A stretch of DNA of 64,000 bases from Spirosoma fluviale (GTDB lineage Bacteria; Bacteroidota; Bacteroidia; Cytophagales; Cyclobacteriaceae). The stretch is taken from the NCBI GenBank assembly GCA_945901615.1, contig CAMDLI010000004.1, forward strand, positions 1-64,000, read 5' to 3'. The notes beneath the pieces were generated by a model that was not told the DNA's origin, made no database searches, and saw nothing but the letters and a program-made list of their open reading frames with translations. Every line of letters begins with the position of its first letter. Within the stretch, counting starts at the first letter, position 1. Position numbers and translations under genes: made by a program. Positions 1-9,635 of the stretch are shown piece by piece.

Positions 1-432
1 AAGGTATCCCACATTTCCGAAAGTTTGGGCGATGCATTTGTGCACACAGGCTCTCCCCATCACGTGCGCTGGGTGGAGGATTTGGAAGACTATCCCGTCC
101 TGGAGCAAGGACAGCTGCTACGCCACGATCCTTGCTACGCTCCCGGTGGCAGCAATGTCAACTTTGTCGAAAAGGTCAGCGACAACGAGATTTTCGTCCG
201 CACCTTTGAGCGTGGCGTTGAGAACGAAACGCTTTCTTGCGGCACCGGTGTGACGGCTGCTGCGCTCGTTTGCGGAGCACTCACCCAACAAAAAAGTATC
301 CAAATCCGTACCCTTGGAGGAAATTTGCGGGTGACCTTTGAAGGCAATGCACTAGAGGGATTTGACAACATCTGGCTGATTGGACCGGCTCAGCAGGTCT
401 ATGCCGGACAGATCCAGTTGCCGAGTTTCTAA
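1..432 (+). CDS. dapF: Diaminopimelate epimerase, C-terminal part (truncated by window start)
   Basis: Frame stays open to base 1; protein contains 'GDAFVHTGSPHHV', 'FVRTFERGVENETLSCGTGVTAAAL' (DapF catalytic Cys motif). Confidence 0.93.
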   Translation, partial: KVSHISESLGDAFVHTGSPHHVRWVEDLEDYPVLEQGQLLRHDPCYAPGGSNVNFVEKVSDNEIFVRTFERGVENETLSCGTGVTAAALVCGALTQQKSIQIRTLGGNLRVTFEGNALEGFDNIWLIGPAQQVYAGQIQLPSF

Positions 433-524
433 AGGTCTTTGTGAATTACAAGGGAGTAAGCAGTACCAATTCTAAAAAAACCGCGTATTTTTAAGTCCCC
501 AAAAAAGGGTACAGACACAATCGT

Positions 525-3500
525 ATGCTAGATTTTATTGCAAAAGGATTGGCCAAAATTTTTGGCACCAAATCCGACAGAGATATCAAAGAATTTCTTC
601 CACGGGTAACCGAGACCAACCAGATTTTTGCAGGAATGGCCTCCTTATCTGACGATCAACTTCGAGAAAAAACCCATGCCCTTCGTGCGCGCATCAACGA
701 GCACCTCAAGGCAATTGACGATAAAATTACCGACATCAGAAGCCAAATAGAGGCTTTGCCTGCACAGGCAGTACACCAAAAGGACCAGCTCTTCAACCAA
801 ATTGACGCCTTAGAAAAGGAGCGCGACACCGAATTGGAAAAGGTCCTGGACGAGGTGATGACCACTGCCTTTGCCATAGTAAAAGAAACGGCCAGAAGAT
901 TTAAGGAAGTAGGAAAGTTGGAAGTAACCGCCACCCCTCGGGATCGGGAACTTGCTGCTACCAAAGCCAATGTACAGATACAAGGTGATCAAGCCATTTG
1001 GCACAACAAATGGATGGCAGCTGGCACCGAAGTGATCTGGGACATGGTTCACTACGATGTGCAGCTGATCGGCGGCATGGTGCTCCACAAAGGAAAAATC
1101 TCTGAAATGGGGACTGGAGAAGGAAAAACCCTCGTGTCTACCCTCCCCGCCTTCCTCAATGCCCTTTCTGGGCGAGGCGTACACTTGGTCACTGTCAACG
1201 ACTACTTGGCCAAGCGTGACTCCGAATGGAATGCACCGCTATTTGAATTTCACGGCCTCTCAGTGGACTGCATCGACAAGTACCAGCCCAATTCCCCAGG
1301 CCGAAAGCGTGCCTATGGATGCGATATTGTCTACGGAACCAACAATGAATTTGGCTTCGACTACCTCCGTGACAACATGGCGCGAGAGGCGGAAGACTTG
1401 GTACAAGGAAAGCACCATTTTGCAATGGTCGATGAGGTGGACTCCGTCTTGATTGACGACGCCCGAACTCCCTTGATCATCTCTGGACCTGTTCCTCGAG
1501 GAGATGTACACGAGTTTGACCAGATGAAGCCCCGCGTGGCGGCCTTGGTAGATGAACAGCGCAAGTTGGTGCAGGGCTTTTTGACTACAGCGAAAAAAGC
1601 GATCGCCGACGGCAACGAAAAAGAAGGAGGGCTAGCGCTCTTCAGGGCCTACCGAGGTATTCCCAAGTACAAGCCCGTGATCAAGTACCTCTCTGAACCG
1701 GGAATCCGCGTGATTCTTCAGAAAACGGAGAACTTCTACCTTCAAGACAACAAGCGCAACATGCCTGAGGCAGATGAGCCGCTGTTGTTTACCATCGACG
1801 AAAAGACGAATGTGATCGATCTTACCGATAGAGGCATTGAGACCATGACTTCCAAGAATGAGGACCCTAGCTTCTTTATCCTACCAGATATTGGAATTGC
1901 GTTGAACGACTTGGAAAAAAGCAGTTCTTTGGATGAGACTGAAAAGTTGGTGCGCAAGGAAGAGGTGATCAAGGACTACGGCATCAAGGCACAGCGTATC
2001 CATACGGTCAATCAGCTGCTCAAGGCCTACAACATGTTTGAAAAAGACACGGAGTACATCCTTGTGGATGGAAAGGTGAAGATTGTCGACGAGCAAACGG
2101 GTCGTGTGATGGAAGGCAGACGCTACTCTGACGGCCTGCACCAGGCGATTGAAGCCAAGGAAAATGTAAAGGTGGAGGATGCTACGCAAACCTATGCGAC
2201 CATTACCCTGCAAAATTATTTCCGCATGTACCACAAGCTCGCTGGCATGACGGGTACTGCAGAAACAGAAGCAGGGGAATTTTGGGAAATCTACAAGTTG
2301 GACGTGGTGGTCATCCCTACCAACAGAGGGGTCATCCGTGAAGACCGTGAAGACAAGGTATACAAAACCGTACGCGAGAAGTTTAACGCGGTGACGGACG
2401 AAATCAATGAACTGGTAGCTCAGGGCAGACCGGTGCTGGTAGGTACTACCTCGGTAGAAATCTCCGAGGTGCTGAGCCGCATGCTGACCTTGAAAAAAAT
2501 CAATCACCAGGTTTTGAACGCGAAGCAGCACGCCCGTGAAGCGGAAGTTGTGGCGGAAGCAGGGAAGCCTGGTACGGTGACTATTGCGACCAACATGGCG
2601 GGTAGAGGTACGGATATCAAACTTACCCCTGAATCCCGAAAGGCAGGAGGCTTGGCCATCATCGGTACGGAGCGTCACGAATCGCGTCGCGTTGACCGTC
2701 AGCTTCGTGGCCGTTCTGGTCGTCAAGGGGATGTGGGTTCCTCCCAGTTTTTTGTTTCCCTGGAAGACAGTTTGATGCGTCTCTTCGGATCGGACCGCAT
2801 CGCCAAACTCATGGACCGCATGGGCTTGGAAGAAGGGGAAGTGATTCAACACAGCATGATCACCAAATCCATCGAGCGTGCACAGAAAAAGGTGGAGGAA
2901 AATAACTTCGGAACGCGGAAGCGCCTGCTCGAGTACGACGATGTGATGAACTCCCAGCGTGAGGCCGTGTACAAGCGAAGAAGAAATGCACTCAAGGGAG
3001 ATCGCTTGGAGCTAGACATTCTCAATATCCTGTTTGATGTCAGTGAAAACCTCATCGAAATGGGCAAGTCCACCGGGGATGCAGAAAACTTGCGCATGAC
3101 GGTATTCACGACCCTAGGGGTGGATTTTTCGGTGACGAATGATGACCTCAAATCAAAGGATTCCGCTAAACTCACCCAAGAGTTGTATGCCTCGGCTTTT
3201 GATTTTTACCAAAAGAAAAACGCGCAAATCGCACAAACCGCACTTCCAGTATTCAGAAATGTTCAGGAAGAGCGAGGCGCTACCGTGAAGGACATTCTAG
3301 TGCCGATTACGGATGGAGTCAAGCAAATTGGGGTAGTGTGTAACCTAGAAAAAACGCTGCAAAACAATGGACAGGAGCTCGTTCGAGCCATTGAAAAGAA
3401 CGTGTCCTTGGCCATCATTGACCAAAATTGGAAGGAGCACCTTCGTGACATGGATGACCTGAAGCAATCTGTTCAGAATGCGGTGTACGAACAAAAAGAC

Positions 3501-3908
3501 CCGCTTTTGATTTACAAGTTTGAGGGCTTTGAGATGTTCAAACGCTTTGTAGGCAAGCTCAACGAAGACATGACGACCTTCCTCACCCGTGCTGACCTGC
3601 CCAAGCAGGATCCTGCACAGGTACAGCAAGCGCCGCAACCTCAGCGTGCTTCTGAATCACGCGTTCAAGCCTCCAAAGCAGAGGTTGGAAGTACCCTAAA
3701 TCCAGGCGCCAACCGTGCGGCGGCCGCAGCTGCTAGTGCAGGTAGACCTGCTCCACAGCCTGTTGCCCCTCGAAAGGTGGACAAGGTCTACGGTAGAAAC
3801 GATAAAGTTTCGGTACAATACCGAGACGGCAGCACCAAGGTAGATGTCAAATACAAAAGCGTAGAGCAAGACATCGAACAAGGAAATTGTGTAGTCATAG
3901 AAAGCTGA
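525..3908 (+). CDS. secA: Protein translocase subunit SecA (long Bacteroidetes form)
   Basis: 1127 aa; 'MGTGEGKTLVSTLPAFLNAL', 'VDEVDSVLIDDARTPLIISGP', 'ATNMAGRGTDIKL', 'RQLRGRSGRQGD'. Confidence 0.98.
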   Translation: MLDFIAKGLAKIFGTKSDRDIKEFLPRVTETNQIFAGMASLSDDQLREKTHALRARINEHLKAIDDKITDIRSQIEALPAQAVHQKDQLFNQIDALEKERDTELEKVLDEVMTTAFAIVKETARRFKEVGKLEVTATPRDRELAATKANVQIQGDQAIWHNKWMAAGTEVIWDMVHYDVQLIGGMVLHKGKISEMGTGEGKTLVSTLPAFLNALSGRGVHLVTVNDYLAKRDSEWNAPLFEFHGLSVDCIDKYQPNSPGRKRAYGCDIVYGTNNEFGFDYLRDNMAREAEDLVQGKHHFAMVDEVDSVLIDDARTPLIISGPVPRGDVHEFDQMKPRVAALVDEQRKLVQGFLTTAKKAIADGNEKEGGLALFRAYRGIPKYKPVIKYLSEPGIRVILQKTENFYLQDNKRNMPEADEPLLFTIDEKTNVIDLTDRGIETMTSKNEDPSFFILPDIGIALNDLEKSSSLDETEKLVRKEEVIKDYGIKAQRIHTVNQLLKAYNMFEKDTEYILVDGKVKIVDEQTGRVMEGRRYSDGLHQAIEAKENVKVEDATQTYATITLQNYFRMYHKLAGMTGTAETEAGEFWEIYKLDVVVIPTNRGVIREDREDKVYKTVREKFNAVTDEINELVAQGRPVLVGTTSVEISEVLSRMLTLKKINHQVLNAKQHAREAEVVAEAGKPGTVTIATNMAGRGTDIKLTPESRKAGGLAIIGTERHESRRVDRQLRGRSGRQGDVGSSQFFVSLEDSLMRLFGSDRIAKLMDRMGLEEGEVIQHSMITKSIERAQKKVEENNFGTRKRLLEYDDVMNSQREAVYKRRRNALKGDRLELDILNILFDVSENLIEMGKSTGDAENLRMTVFTTLGVDFSVTNDDLKSKDSAKLTQELYASAFDFYQKKNAQIAQTALPVFRNVQEERGATVKDILVPITDGVKQIGVVCNLEKTLQNNGQELVRAIEKNVSLAIIDQNWKEHLRDMDDLKQSVQNAVYEQKDPLLIYKFEGFEMFKRFVGKLNEDMTTFLTRADLPKQDPAQVQQAPQPQRASESRVQASKAEVGSTLNPGANRAAAAAASAGRPAPQPVAPRKVDKVYGRNDKVSVQYRDGSTKVDVKYKSVEQDIEQGNCVVIES

Positions 3909-3913
3909 TAGCC

Positions 3914-4450
3914 ATGAAGAATTTTTGGATCTTAGGAATTGTATTTCTGTTTTGGGCTTGCAAAACCACCTCAGGGCTTCCGCAAGCGGTGGCAGTAGAC
4001 TATTCTAAGTACCAAGAAAATCTGAACGAAAGACTTCCTGACTTTCCTGATTACAAGCAGGCCTTGCAGGAGGTGACCCCTTCCTTGCCCTCCTCTTCCC
4101 AATCTGTGGATCAAGTGCTTGCGCAACGAATAAGCAAGAATTACGAAAAAGCCAAGACGGAACCCTATTACAGCGGGTTTACGGTGCTCGTGTATTCGGG
4201 GGTAGATCGAAACGAAGCCTTTCGAACCAAAGAGACGCTCTCGGCCTTATTTCCAGAGCTAATTGCTGAGATGCAATACCAGCAGCCTCGCTATTTGATC
4301 AAAGTTGGGGGCTATGGGTTTAAAATTGAAGCGCAACCCGCGTATTATCAGCTGAAAACCCAGTTTCCGGCAGCACGAATCATCCAAGATCGATTTTTAA
4401 GGAAAGAGTACACTCCACCTTCCCCCGCCAATGCTCAAGGACAGAATTAA
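3914..4450 (+). CDS. Lipoprotein-like SPOR-domain-type hypothetical protein
   Basis: ATG at 3914 gives signal 'MKNFWILGIVFLFWACKTT' (lipobox-like); C-terminal 'YSGFTVLVYSGVDRNEAF...YLIKVGGYGFKIEA' resembles SPOR repeats; overlaps the downstream CDS. Confidence 0.6.
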   Translation: MKNFWILGIVFLFWACKTTSGLPQAVAVDYSKYQENLNERLPDFPDYKQALQEVTPSLPSSSQSVDQVLAQRISKNYEKAKTEPYYSGFTVLVYSGVDRNEAFRTKETLSALFPELIAEMQYQQPRYLIKVGGYGFKIEAQPAYYQLKTQFPAARIIQDRFLRKEYTPPSPANAQGQN

Positions 4451-5621
4451 ATCCCTGGCTCAAGCCTACAAGCAGGAGGTCATCGATCTCCGCCGCCACC
4501 TCCATAGCCACCCTGAGCTTTCGTTTAAAGAGTTTCAAACGGCAGCCTTTGTAGCAGAAAAGTTGAAAGCGATCGGCATTACCGAGATCGAATCCAAAGC
4601 GACCACAGGCTGGTCTGCACTGATCAAGGGGAAAAATCCCGATAAAAAGGTAGTGGCCCTTCGCGCAGACATGGATGCCTTGCCGATTATTGAGGCGAAT
4701 GAGGTGCCCTACAAATCTCAAAACCCAGGAGTGATGCATGCCTGTGGCCACGATGCGCACACGGCGTCTCTTTTGGGAGCTGCAAAAATCTTGAATGAAG
4801 TCAGAGACCAATTTGAGGGGACGATCAAACTAATTTTCCAACCTGGAGAAGAAATCATTCCTGGGGGAGCTTCCCTAATGATCAAGGACAAGGTGCTCGA
4901 AAACCCCCGTCCCCAGTATATCCTGGGTCAGCATGTGATGCCCATGATTCCTGCCGGCAAGGTGGGCTTTCGTTCAGGCCTCTACATGGCAAGTGCAGAC
5001 GAGCTGTACCTGACCATCAAAGGAAAAGGAGGGCATGGAGCCATGCCAGAAACCTTCATTGACCCCGTCTTGATCTCTGCGCATTTACTGGTAGCCCTAC
5101 AACAAATCGTCAGCCGCGTAGCCAATCCCAAGATCCCTTCTGTCCTTTCCTTTGGACGGGTGGAGGCACTGGGGGCCACCAACATCATTCCCAACGAGGT
5201 CAAAATTCAGGGTACGTTCCGCACCTTGGATGAAGCCTGGAGAGCCAAGGCACACGAGAAGATGCGTCAAATCGCCGAAGGAATCGTGGAGGGAATGGGT
5301 GGACAACTGGACTTTGAAATCCGAAAGGGCTATCCTTTTCTAAAAAATAATCCTGAATTGACAGCTCGCTCCGTAGAAGCTGCCCGTGACTACCTGGGCG
5401 CGGAGAATGTCCTTGACTTGGACATCTGGATGGCTGCCGAGGACTTTGCCTATTTCTCTCAGGAGATTGATGGCTGCTTTTACCGCTTGGGAACTCGCAA
5501 CGAAGCCCGAGGCATTACCTCAGGTGTACATACACCTACCTTTGACATTGAGGAGGAAGCTTTGGAAATTGGTTCCGGACTCATGGCTTGGCTTGCAGTG
5601 TCCGAACTGGCTTCTACCTAA
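4431..5621 (+). CDS. M20-family amidohydrolase (N-acyl-amino-acid/hippurate hydrolase type)
   Basis: 'RADMDALPI', 'MHACGHDAHTASLLGAA', 'FQPGEE', 'AAEDFAYF'. Confidence 0.93.
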   Translation: MLKDRIKSLAQAYKQEVIDLRRHLHSHPELSFKEFQTAAFVAEKLKAIGITEIESKATTGWSALIKGKNPDKKVVALRADMDALPIIEANEVPYKSQNPGVMHACGHDAHTASLLGAAKILNEVRDQFEGTIKLIFQPGEEIIPGGASLMIKDKVLENPRPQYILGQHVMPMIPAGKVGFRSGLYMASADELYLTIKGKGGHGAMPETFIDPVLISAHLLVALQQIVSRVANPKIPSVLSFGRVEALGATNIIPNEVKIQGTFRTLDEAWRAKAHEKMRQIAEGIVEGMGGQLDFEIRKGYPFLKNNPELTARSVEAARDYLGAENVLDLDIWMAAEDFAYFSQEIDGCFYRLGTRNEARGITSGVHTPTFDIEEEALEIGSGLMAWLAVSELAST

Positions 5622-5642
5622 CAGACTATTCTACTTCCAATT

Positions 5643-6422
5643 ATGAAAAGAATCTATTCGCTTTCACTCGCCCTTACTTTAGTATTCACCTTGGGTGCTT
5701 CTCCAGCCTTTGCTTGGGGACAATTGGGTCACTACCTGATTGGATTGATGGCAGAGAAGCAGCTTAAAAAATCCACACTCAAAAAAGTGGAGAGCCTGCT
5801 GCACCCGGTTTCGCTAAGCAAAAGCGGCACTTGGATGGATGACATTCGCTCCGACAAAAGCTACGACTATGCGACCACCTGGCATTACCTGAACAGTAAA
5901 AATGGGGAATACGATGCCAACACGCAGGAAAAAACTGGAGATGCCTACGAGGCCATTAAGCGAATCAAAGCAGAGCTCAAAAAAGGGGGATTGGATCCTA
6001 AAACGGAAGCTGAAAAATTAAAGATGCTAATCCACATGGTGGAGGACATTCACCAGCCGCTGCACGTAGGTACGGGTACGGATAAGGGAGGAAACGATGT
6101 GCGAATTGAGTTTTTTGGGCAGCCGACCAACCTGCATGCCCTCTGGGATAGCGGCATGATCGATCGCCAAGGCATGAGCTACACCGAATTGGGGGAAGAA
6201 TTGTACCGTCGCTTGACACCCCAAATGCAGGCTTCCTACCGCGCTGCCACCATGCAGGATTGGTTGAAGGAGGCGGTGAGCTACAGACCTCAAGTGTACA
6301 ACCTGCCGGAAAACAAAAAGATCAGCTACCCCTACTTGTATCAGAATTTCAGCATTGCGGAAGAGCGTTTGATTGCTGCTAGCGTGCGCCTCGCGCAGAT
6401 TTTAGAGGAGATTTATCCGTAA
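5643..6422 (+). CDS. S1/P1 nuclease family protein, secreted
   Basis: Signal peptide ending 'SPAFA' followed by 'WGQLGHYLIGLMAE' (mature N-terminal Trp), 'WHYLN', 'MVEDIHQPLHVG', 'GGNDVRIEFFGQPTNLHALWDSGMI'. Confidence 0.95.
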   Translation: MKRIYSLSLALTLVFTLGASPAFAWGQLGHYLIGLMAEKQLKKSTLKKVESLLHPVSLSKSGTWMDDIRSDKSYDYATTWHYLNSKNGEYDANTQEKTGDAYEAIKRIKAELKKGGLDPKTEAEKLKMLIHMVEDIHQPLHVGTGTDKGGNDVRIEFFGQPTNLHALWDSGMIDRQGMSYTELGEELYRRLTPQMQASYRAATMQDWLKEAVSYRPQVYNLPENKKISYPYLYQNFSIAEERLIAASVRLAQILEEIYP

Positions 6423-6449
6423 AAAACTTTCCTATTTTTTGAATGCTGA

Positions 6450-6480
6450 GAAAATTGTCTTAAATTCATAGACAATTTTC
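6450..6480. promoter_or_regulatory. Candidate operator: 11-bp perfect inverted repeat upstream of the toxin-antitoxin operon
   Basis: gaaaattgtct (6450-6460) / agacaattttc (6470-6480), ending 6 bp before the antitoxin ATG at 6487. Confidence 0.5.
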
Positions 6481-6486
6481 TTGATT

Positions 6487-6993
6487 ATGGATCCAATATC
6501 TCCCCCCGCAAAAGTCCATCTCGTAGCGGAAGAAATGGCCTCCTATGCCAGGTCTTTGCCCCGCTATTCAAAGCAGCAGGCTTCGACTCAAGGGTTGTTG
6601 TTGACTGCTTTTTTTGCTGATCGCATGCTGTTGGTGGAGTTGATTCGCAAGGGGATCCCTACCTCGCTTTTTTTGACAATAAAAGAAATGGCTCCTTTTT
6701 CAGACGAGGAGTGGTCGGATTTTTTGGACATCTCGCTCAAGTCCTTGCAGCGCTACAAAAAAGAACCGGACTACCTCTTCAAGTCCATCCATTCCGAGAA
6801 GATCCTTGAGCTAGCGGAAGTGACTGCCCTGGGCTTGGAGGTATTTGATACGCCAGAGGATTTCCAATCCTGGTTGAACGCTGCCAGTCCAGCACTTGGC
6901 GGCAAGATGCCATTGGAGTTGTTGAAGGATTCCTATGGCCAAGAGCTGGTCATCCAGGAGTTGCATCGCATCGACCAAGGGATCTTTGTCTGA
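6487..6993 (+). CDS. Xre/MbcA/ParS-type (DUF2384) antitoxin
   Basis: About 168 aa directly preceding the RES toxin; 'ILELAEVTALGLEVFDTPEDFQSWLNAASPALGGKMPLELLKDSYGQELVIQELHRIDQGIFV' matches the DUF2384 C-terminal pattern. Confidence 0.9.
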   Translation: MDPISPPAKVHLVAEEMASYARSLPRYSKQQASTQGLLLTAFFADRMLLVELIRKGIPTSLFLTIKEMAPFSDEEWSDFLDISLKSLQRYKKEPDYLFKSIHSEKILELAEVTALGLEVFDTPEDFQSWLNAASPALGGKMPLELLKDSYGQELVIQELHRIDQGIFV

Positions 6994-7454
6994 TGCAGGT
7001 CTATCGCTTGGTGCGGAAAAAGTACGCCAATCCCTTATCGGGAGAAGGGGCTTCTCGATCTGGCAACCGATGGAATTCCAAAGGAACACCACTAATTTAT
7101 TGTGCAGATAGCAGAGCTTTGGCCATGGCAGAAGTGGCCGTTCACCTTTCGCTATCCCTATTGCCCAGTGACTACGAGATGGTCGAATTAGAAATTCCTA
7201 GACAGGTGAGTATGATGCAGCTAGGTCTTGAGACCTTGCCTGAGGGCTGGAATAGTTTTCCACACCTGCTTCAGACCCAGCAGCTCGGTGATGAATTTGT
7301 GGCAGCGGAAAAAAGTTGCCTTCTGCAAGTACCTTCGGCGGTAGTGCCTGGAGATTTCAATTACTTGCTGAATCCCCTGCACCGAGATTTTGCTCAGATT
7401 CAAGTGAAGAGCAGGGTAGATTTTCCCTTTGATCCGCGGTTTTTTGGGGTCTGA
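6993..7454 (+). CDS. RES-domain toxin
   Basis: 'LSGEGASRSGNRWNSKGTPLIYCADSRALAMAEVAVHL' RES motif; TGATG overlap with the antitoxin stop. Confidence 0.93.
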   Translation: MQVYRLVRKKYANPLSGEGASRSGNRWNSKGTPLIYCADSRALAMAEVAVHLSLSLLPSDYEMVELEIPRQVSMMQLGLETLPEGWNSFPHLLQTQQLGDEFVAAEKSCLLQVPSAVVPGDFNYLLNPLHRDFAQIQVKSRVDFPFDPRFFGV

Positions 7455-9554
7455 TTACTTTTGTGTGGCCTGAAACTTGGCTTTCGCCCCATCCAAAAAT
7501 TCCACAAATGCAGCAATGTCCGTGTTGTAGCTTCTTGGAGTGGCTAGGAGCTTTTCCTGGTGGTCCAAGATGACATAGTAGGGCTGTGCGTTGTTGTTGA
7601 ATCGGGTGATCTGAAAGTCGGCATTTTGCTTGCCCAAGGTTTTTTTCTCCTTTCCGTCGTAGCTGGAGGTGTACCACTTGCTCTCCGGGAGTTCCAGTCG
7701 TTCGTCGATGTACAAGGCCACCATTACAAAGTCTTCTTTCAAGCGCTTCATCACCTGAGGATCCACCCAGACATTCTCCTCCATCTTACGGCAATTCACA
7801 CAGCCGTGTCCTGTAAAGTCAATCAATAATGGCTTTCCTTCCTGCTTCGCAGCGGCAAGGGCTTGCTCGTAGTCGAAGTACCCAGGAATGCCGTGGGGGA
7901 TTTTGAGCAGGTCACCGTAGAGCACCACTTCAGAAGAGGAAGAGGATGTTTCGCTGCTTGTGGCGCCACCAGTCAAGCTAAATTGCTGGGTGGTGATTGG
8001 AGGCAGGTAGCCGCTTAAGAGTTTCAATGGAGCTCCCCAAAGCCCAGGAATCATGTAGACCACAAAGGCAAAGGTGACCAAAGCCAACAGCAAGCGAGGC
8101 ACTCCCAGATGCTCCATCTTGGAGTCGTGCGGAAGTCTGATTTTTCCCAAGAGGTACAAGCCCAATGCAGAGAAGATCACGATCCATATCGCTAAGAAGA
8201 CATCTCGATCCAAGATTCCCCAGTGGTAGACCAGGTCGGCGATGGAGAGGAATTTGAAGGCCAAGGCCAATTCCAAAAATCCCAGGACCACCTTCACCGT
8301 ATTCAGCCAGCCCCCAGATTTGGGAAGGCGCTGCATCCATTCTGGGAAAATGGCAAATAAGGTAAAAGGAATGGCGAAGGCGAGGCCAAAGGAAAACATG
8401 CCTAATACGGGCTTTACCAGTTCTCCCCCTGCCGAGGAAATCAAAATCGAACCGACAATAGGGCCTGTGCAGGAGAAGGATACGAGCACCAAAGTAAAGG
8501 CCATAAAGAACACGCCTCCAAGCCCTCCTTTTTCAGCTTTTGCATCTATTTTGTTCACAAAGCTAGATGGAAGTGTGAGTTCAAACATCCCCAAAAAGGC
8601 CAAGGCGAATACCACAAATATCCCGAAGAAAAAGACATTGGGAGCCCAGTGGGTAGCGAGCCAATTTGCAAACTCGGGCCCTTGAATTGCTGCCACGGCT
8701 GTGCCTGCGATGGTATAAATGCCAATAATCGAAATGCCGTAAATAAATGCCTGGCGTATGCCTTCGGATCGTTTTTTAGCTCTTCCCGTAAAGAAGCTTA
8801 CCGTCATCGGGATCATTGGAAACACACAAGGGGTCAGCAGTGCGGCTAGGCCGGCCAAGAAGGCCAGCACCATAAAGCCCCAAAGGGAAGCCGTTTCTTC
8901 TTCTCCTGCAAACTCATCCGTAGTGGAGGCTGCTGCATAAGTTGAGTCGGCAGTTACTGCGTTTGTAGAATCAGACCCATCTGTGGGAGGGGAACTAGGA
9001 TTCGCTTCCTCAAGAGGAGCCTCCTCTAGGGTGGCGGCTTCTTTTTGGAGGTCTTCGGTAGCTGCAGGATTTTCTGCTGCGGTATATGGAATATCAATGT
9101 CCAACTCGTAGTTGATGCACTGCCCGGTGAGGTCCGTACACATTTGGTACTCCAAGGAGCCGGTAATTTTTCCGGAAGTTTTGAGCAGTTTGACGGGCTG
9201 CTCAAAGCGGCCTTTGCCCATAAAGTAGGTAATGTCCCCTTCCCAAACTTCGTCGTACTTCTTTTTGGCTTGGATACCCTGAAGCTTTCCGGCCACCGCA
9301 TAATCCGTTGAGCTGCCAGGAACAAATTCGGTTAGCAAGGGTCCTAAGCTTTTATCGAAATCATTGGAATACACGTACCATCCCATGGGAATCTGCGCTT
9401 CCAGCACTACGGTGGCCTGCTTCCCAACCATCAGGTCCTTGCCTTCCAGGCGGACATTCCAGACTGGCGGCTTGACCAACTGAGCCTGTGCCCAAGGGCT
9501 GATCAGCAGCACAAGCGCAAGGAGGAGAAGGCAATTTTTTTGGAAGCGAGTCAT
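7455..9554 (-). CDS. dsbD: Thiol:disulfide interchange protein DsbD (protein-disulfide reductase)
   Basis: N-terminal DsbD domain, transmembrane core 'LTPCVFPMIPMTVSFFTGRAKKRSEGI', C-terminal thioredoxin-like 'LLIDFTGHGCVNCRKMEENVW'. Confidence 0.95.
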   Translation of the reverse strand: MTRFQKNCLLLLALVLLISPWAQAQLVKPPVWNVRLEGKDLMVGKQATVVLEAQIPMGWYVYSNDFDKSLGPLLTEFVPGSSTDYAVAGKLQGIQAKKKYDEVWEGDITYFMGKGRFEQPVKLLKTSGKITGSLEYQMCTDLTGQCINYELDIDIPYTAAENPAATEDLQKEAATLEEAPLEEANPSSPPTDGSDSTNAVTADSTYAAASTTDEFAGEEETASLWGFMVLAFLAGLAALLTPCVFPMIPMTVSFFTGRAKKRSEGIRQAFIYGISIIGIYTIAGTAVAAIQGPEFANWLATHWAPNVFFFGIFVVFALAFLGMFELTLPSSFVNKIDAKAEKGGLGGVFFMAFTLVLVSFSCTGPIVGSILISSAGGELVKPVLGMFSFGLAFAIPFTLFAIFPEWMQRLPKSGGWLNTVKVVLGFLELALAFKFLSIADLVYHWGILDRDVFLAIWIVIFSALGLYLLGKIRLPHDSKMEHLGVPRLLLALVTFAFVVYMIPGLWGAPLKLLSGYLPPITTQQFSLTGGATSSETSSSSSEVVLYGDLLKIPHGIPGYFDYEQALAAAKQEGKPLLIDFTGHGCVNCRKMEENVWVDPQVMKRLKEDFVMVALYIDERLELPESKWYTSSYDGKEKKTLGKQNADFQITRFNNNAQPYYVILDHQEKLLATPRSYNTDIAAFVEFLDGAKAKFQATQK

Positions 9555-9635
9555 GAAATACAGGGTTTACCTAGAGGGAACAAAACTGAGTGGTTAAGGT
9601 TTTTTCTTTGTTTGGAGTAGGGTGGAGGGACGATC

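Noticed and set aside
1881-2852. 323-aa reverse-strand ORF inside secA
   Set aside because: Fully antisense to highly conserved SecA coding sequence; no recognisable domain; codon-structure artefact
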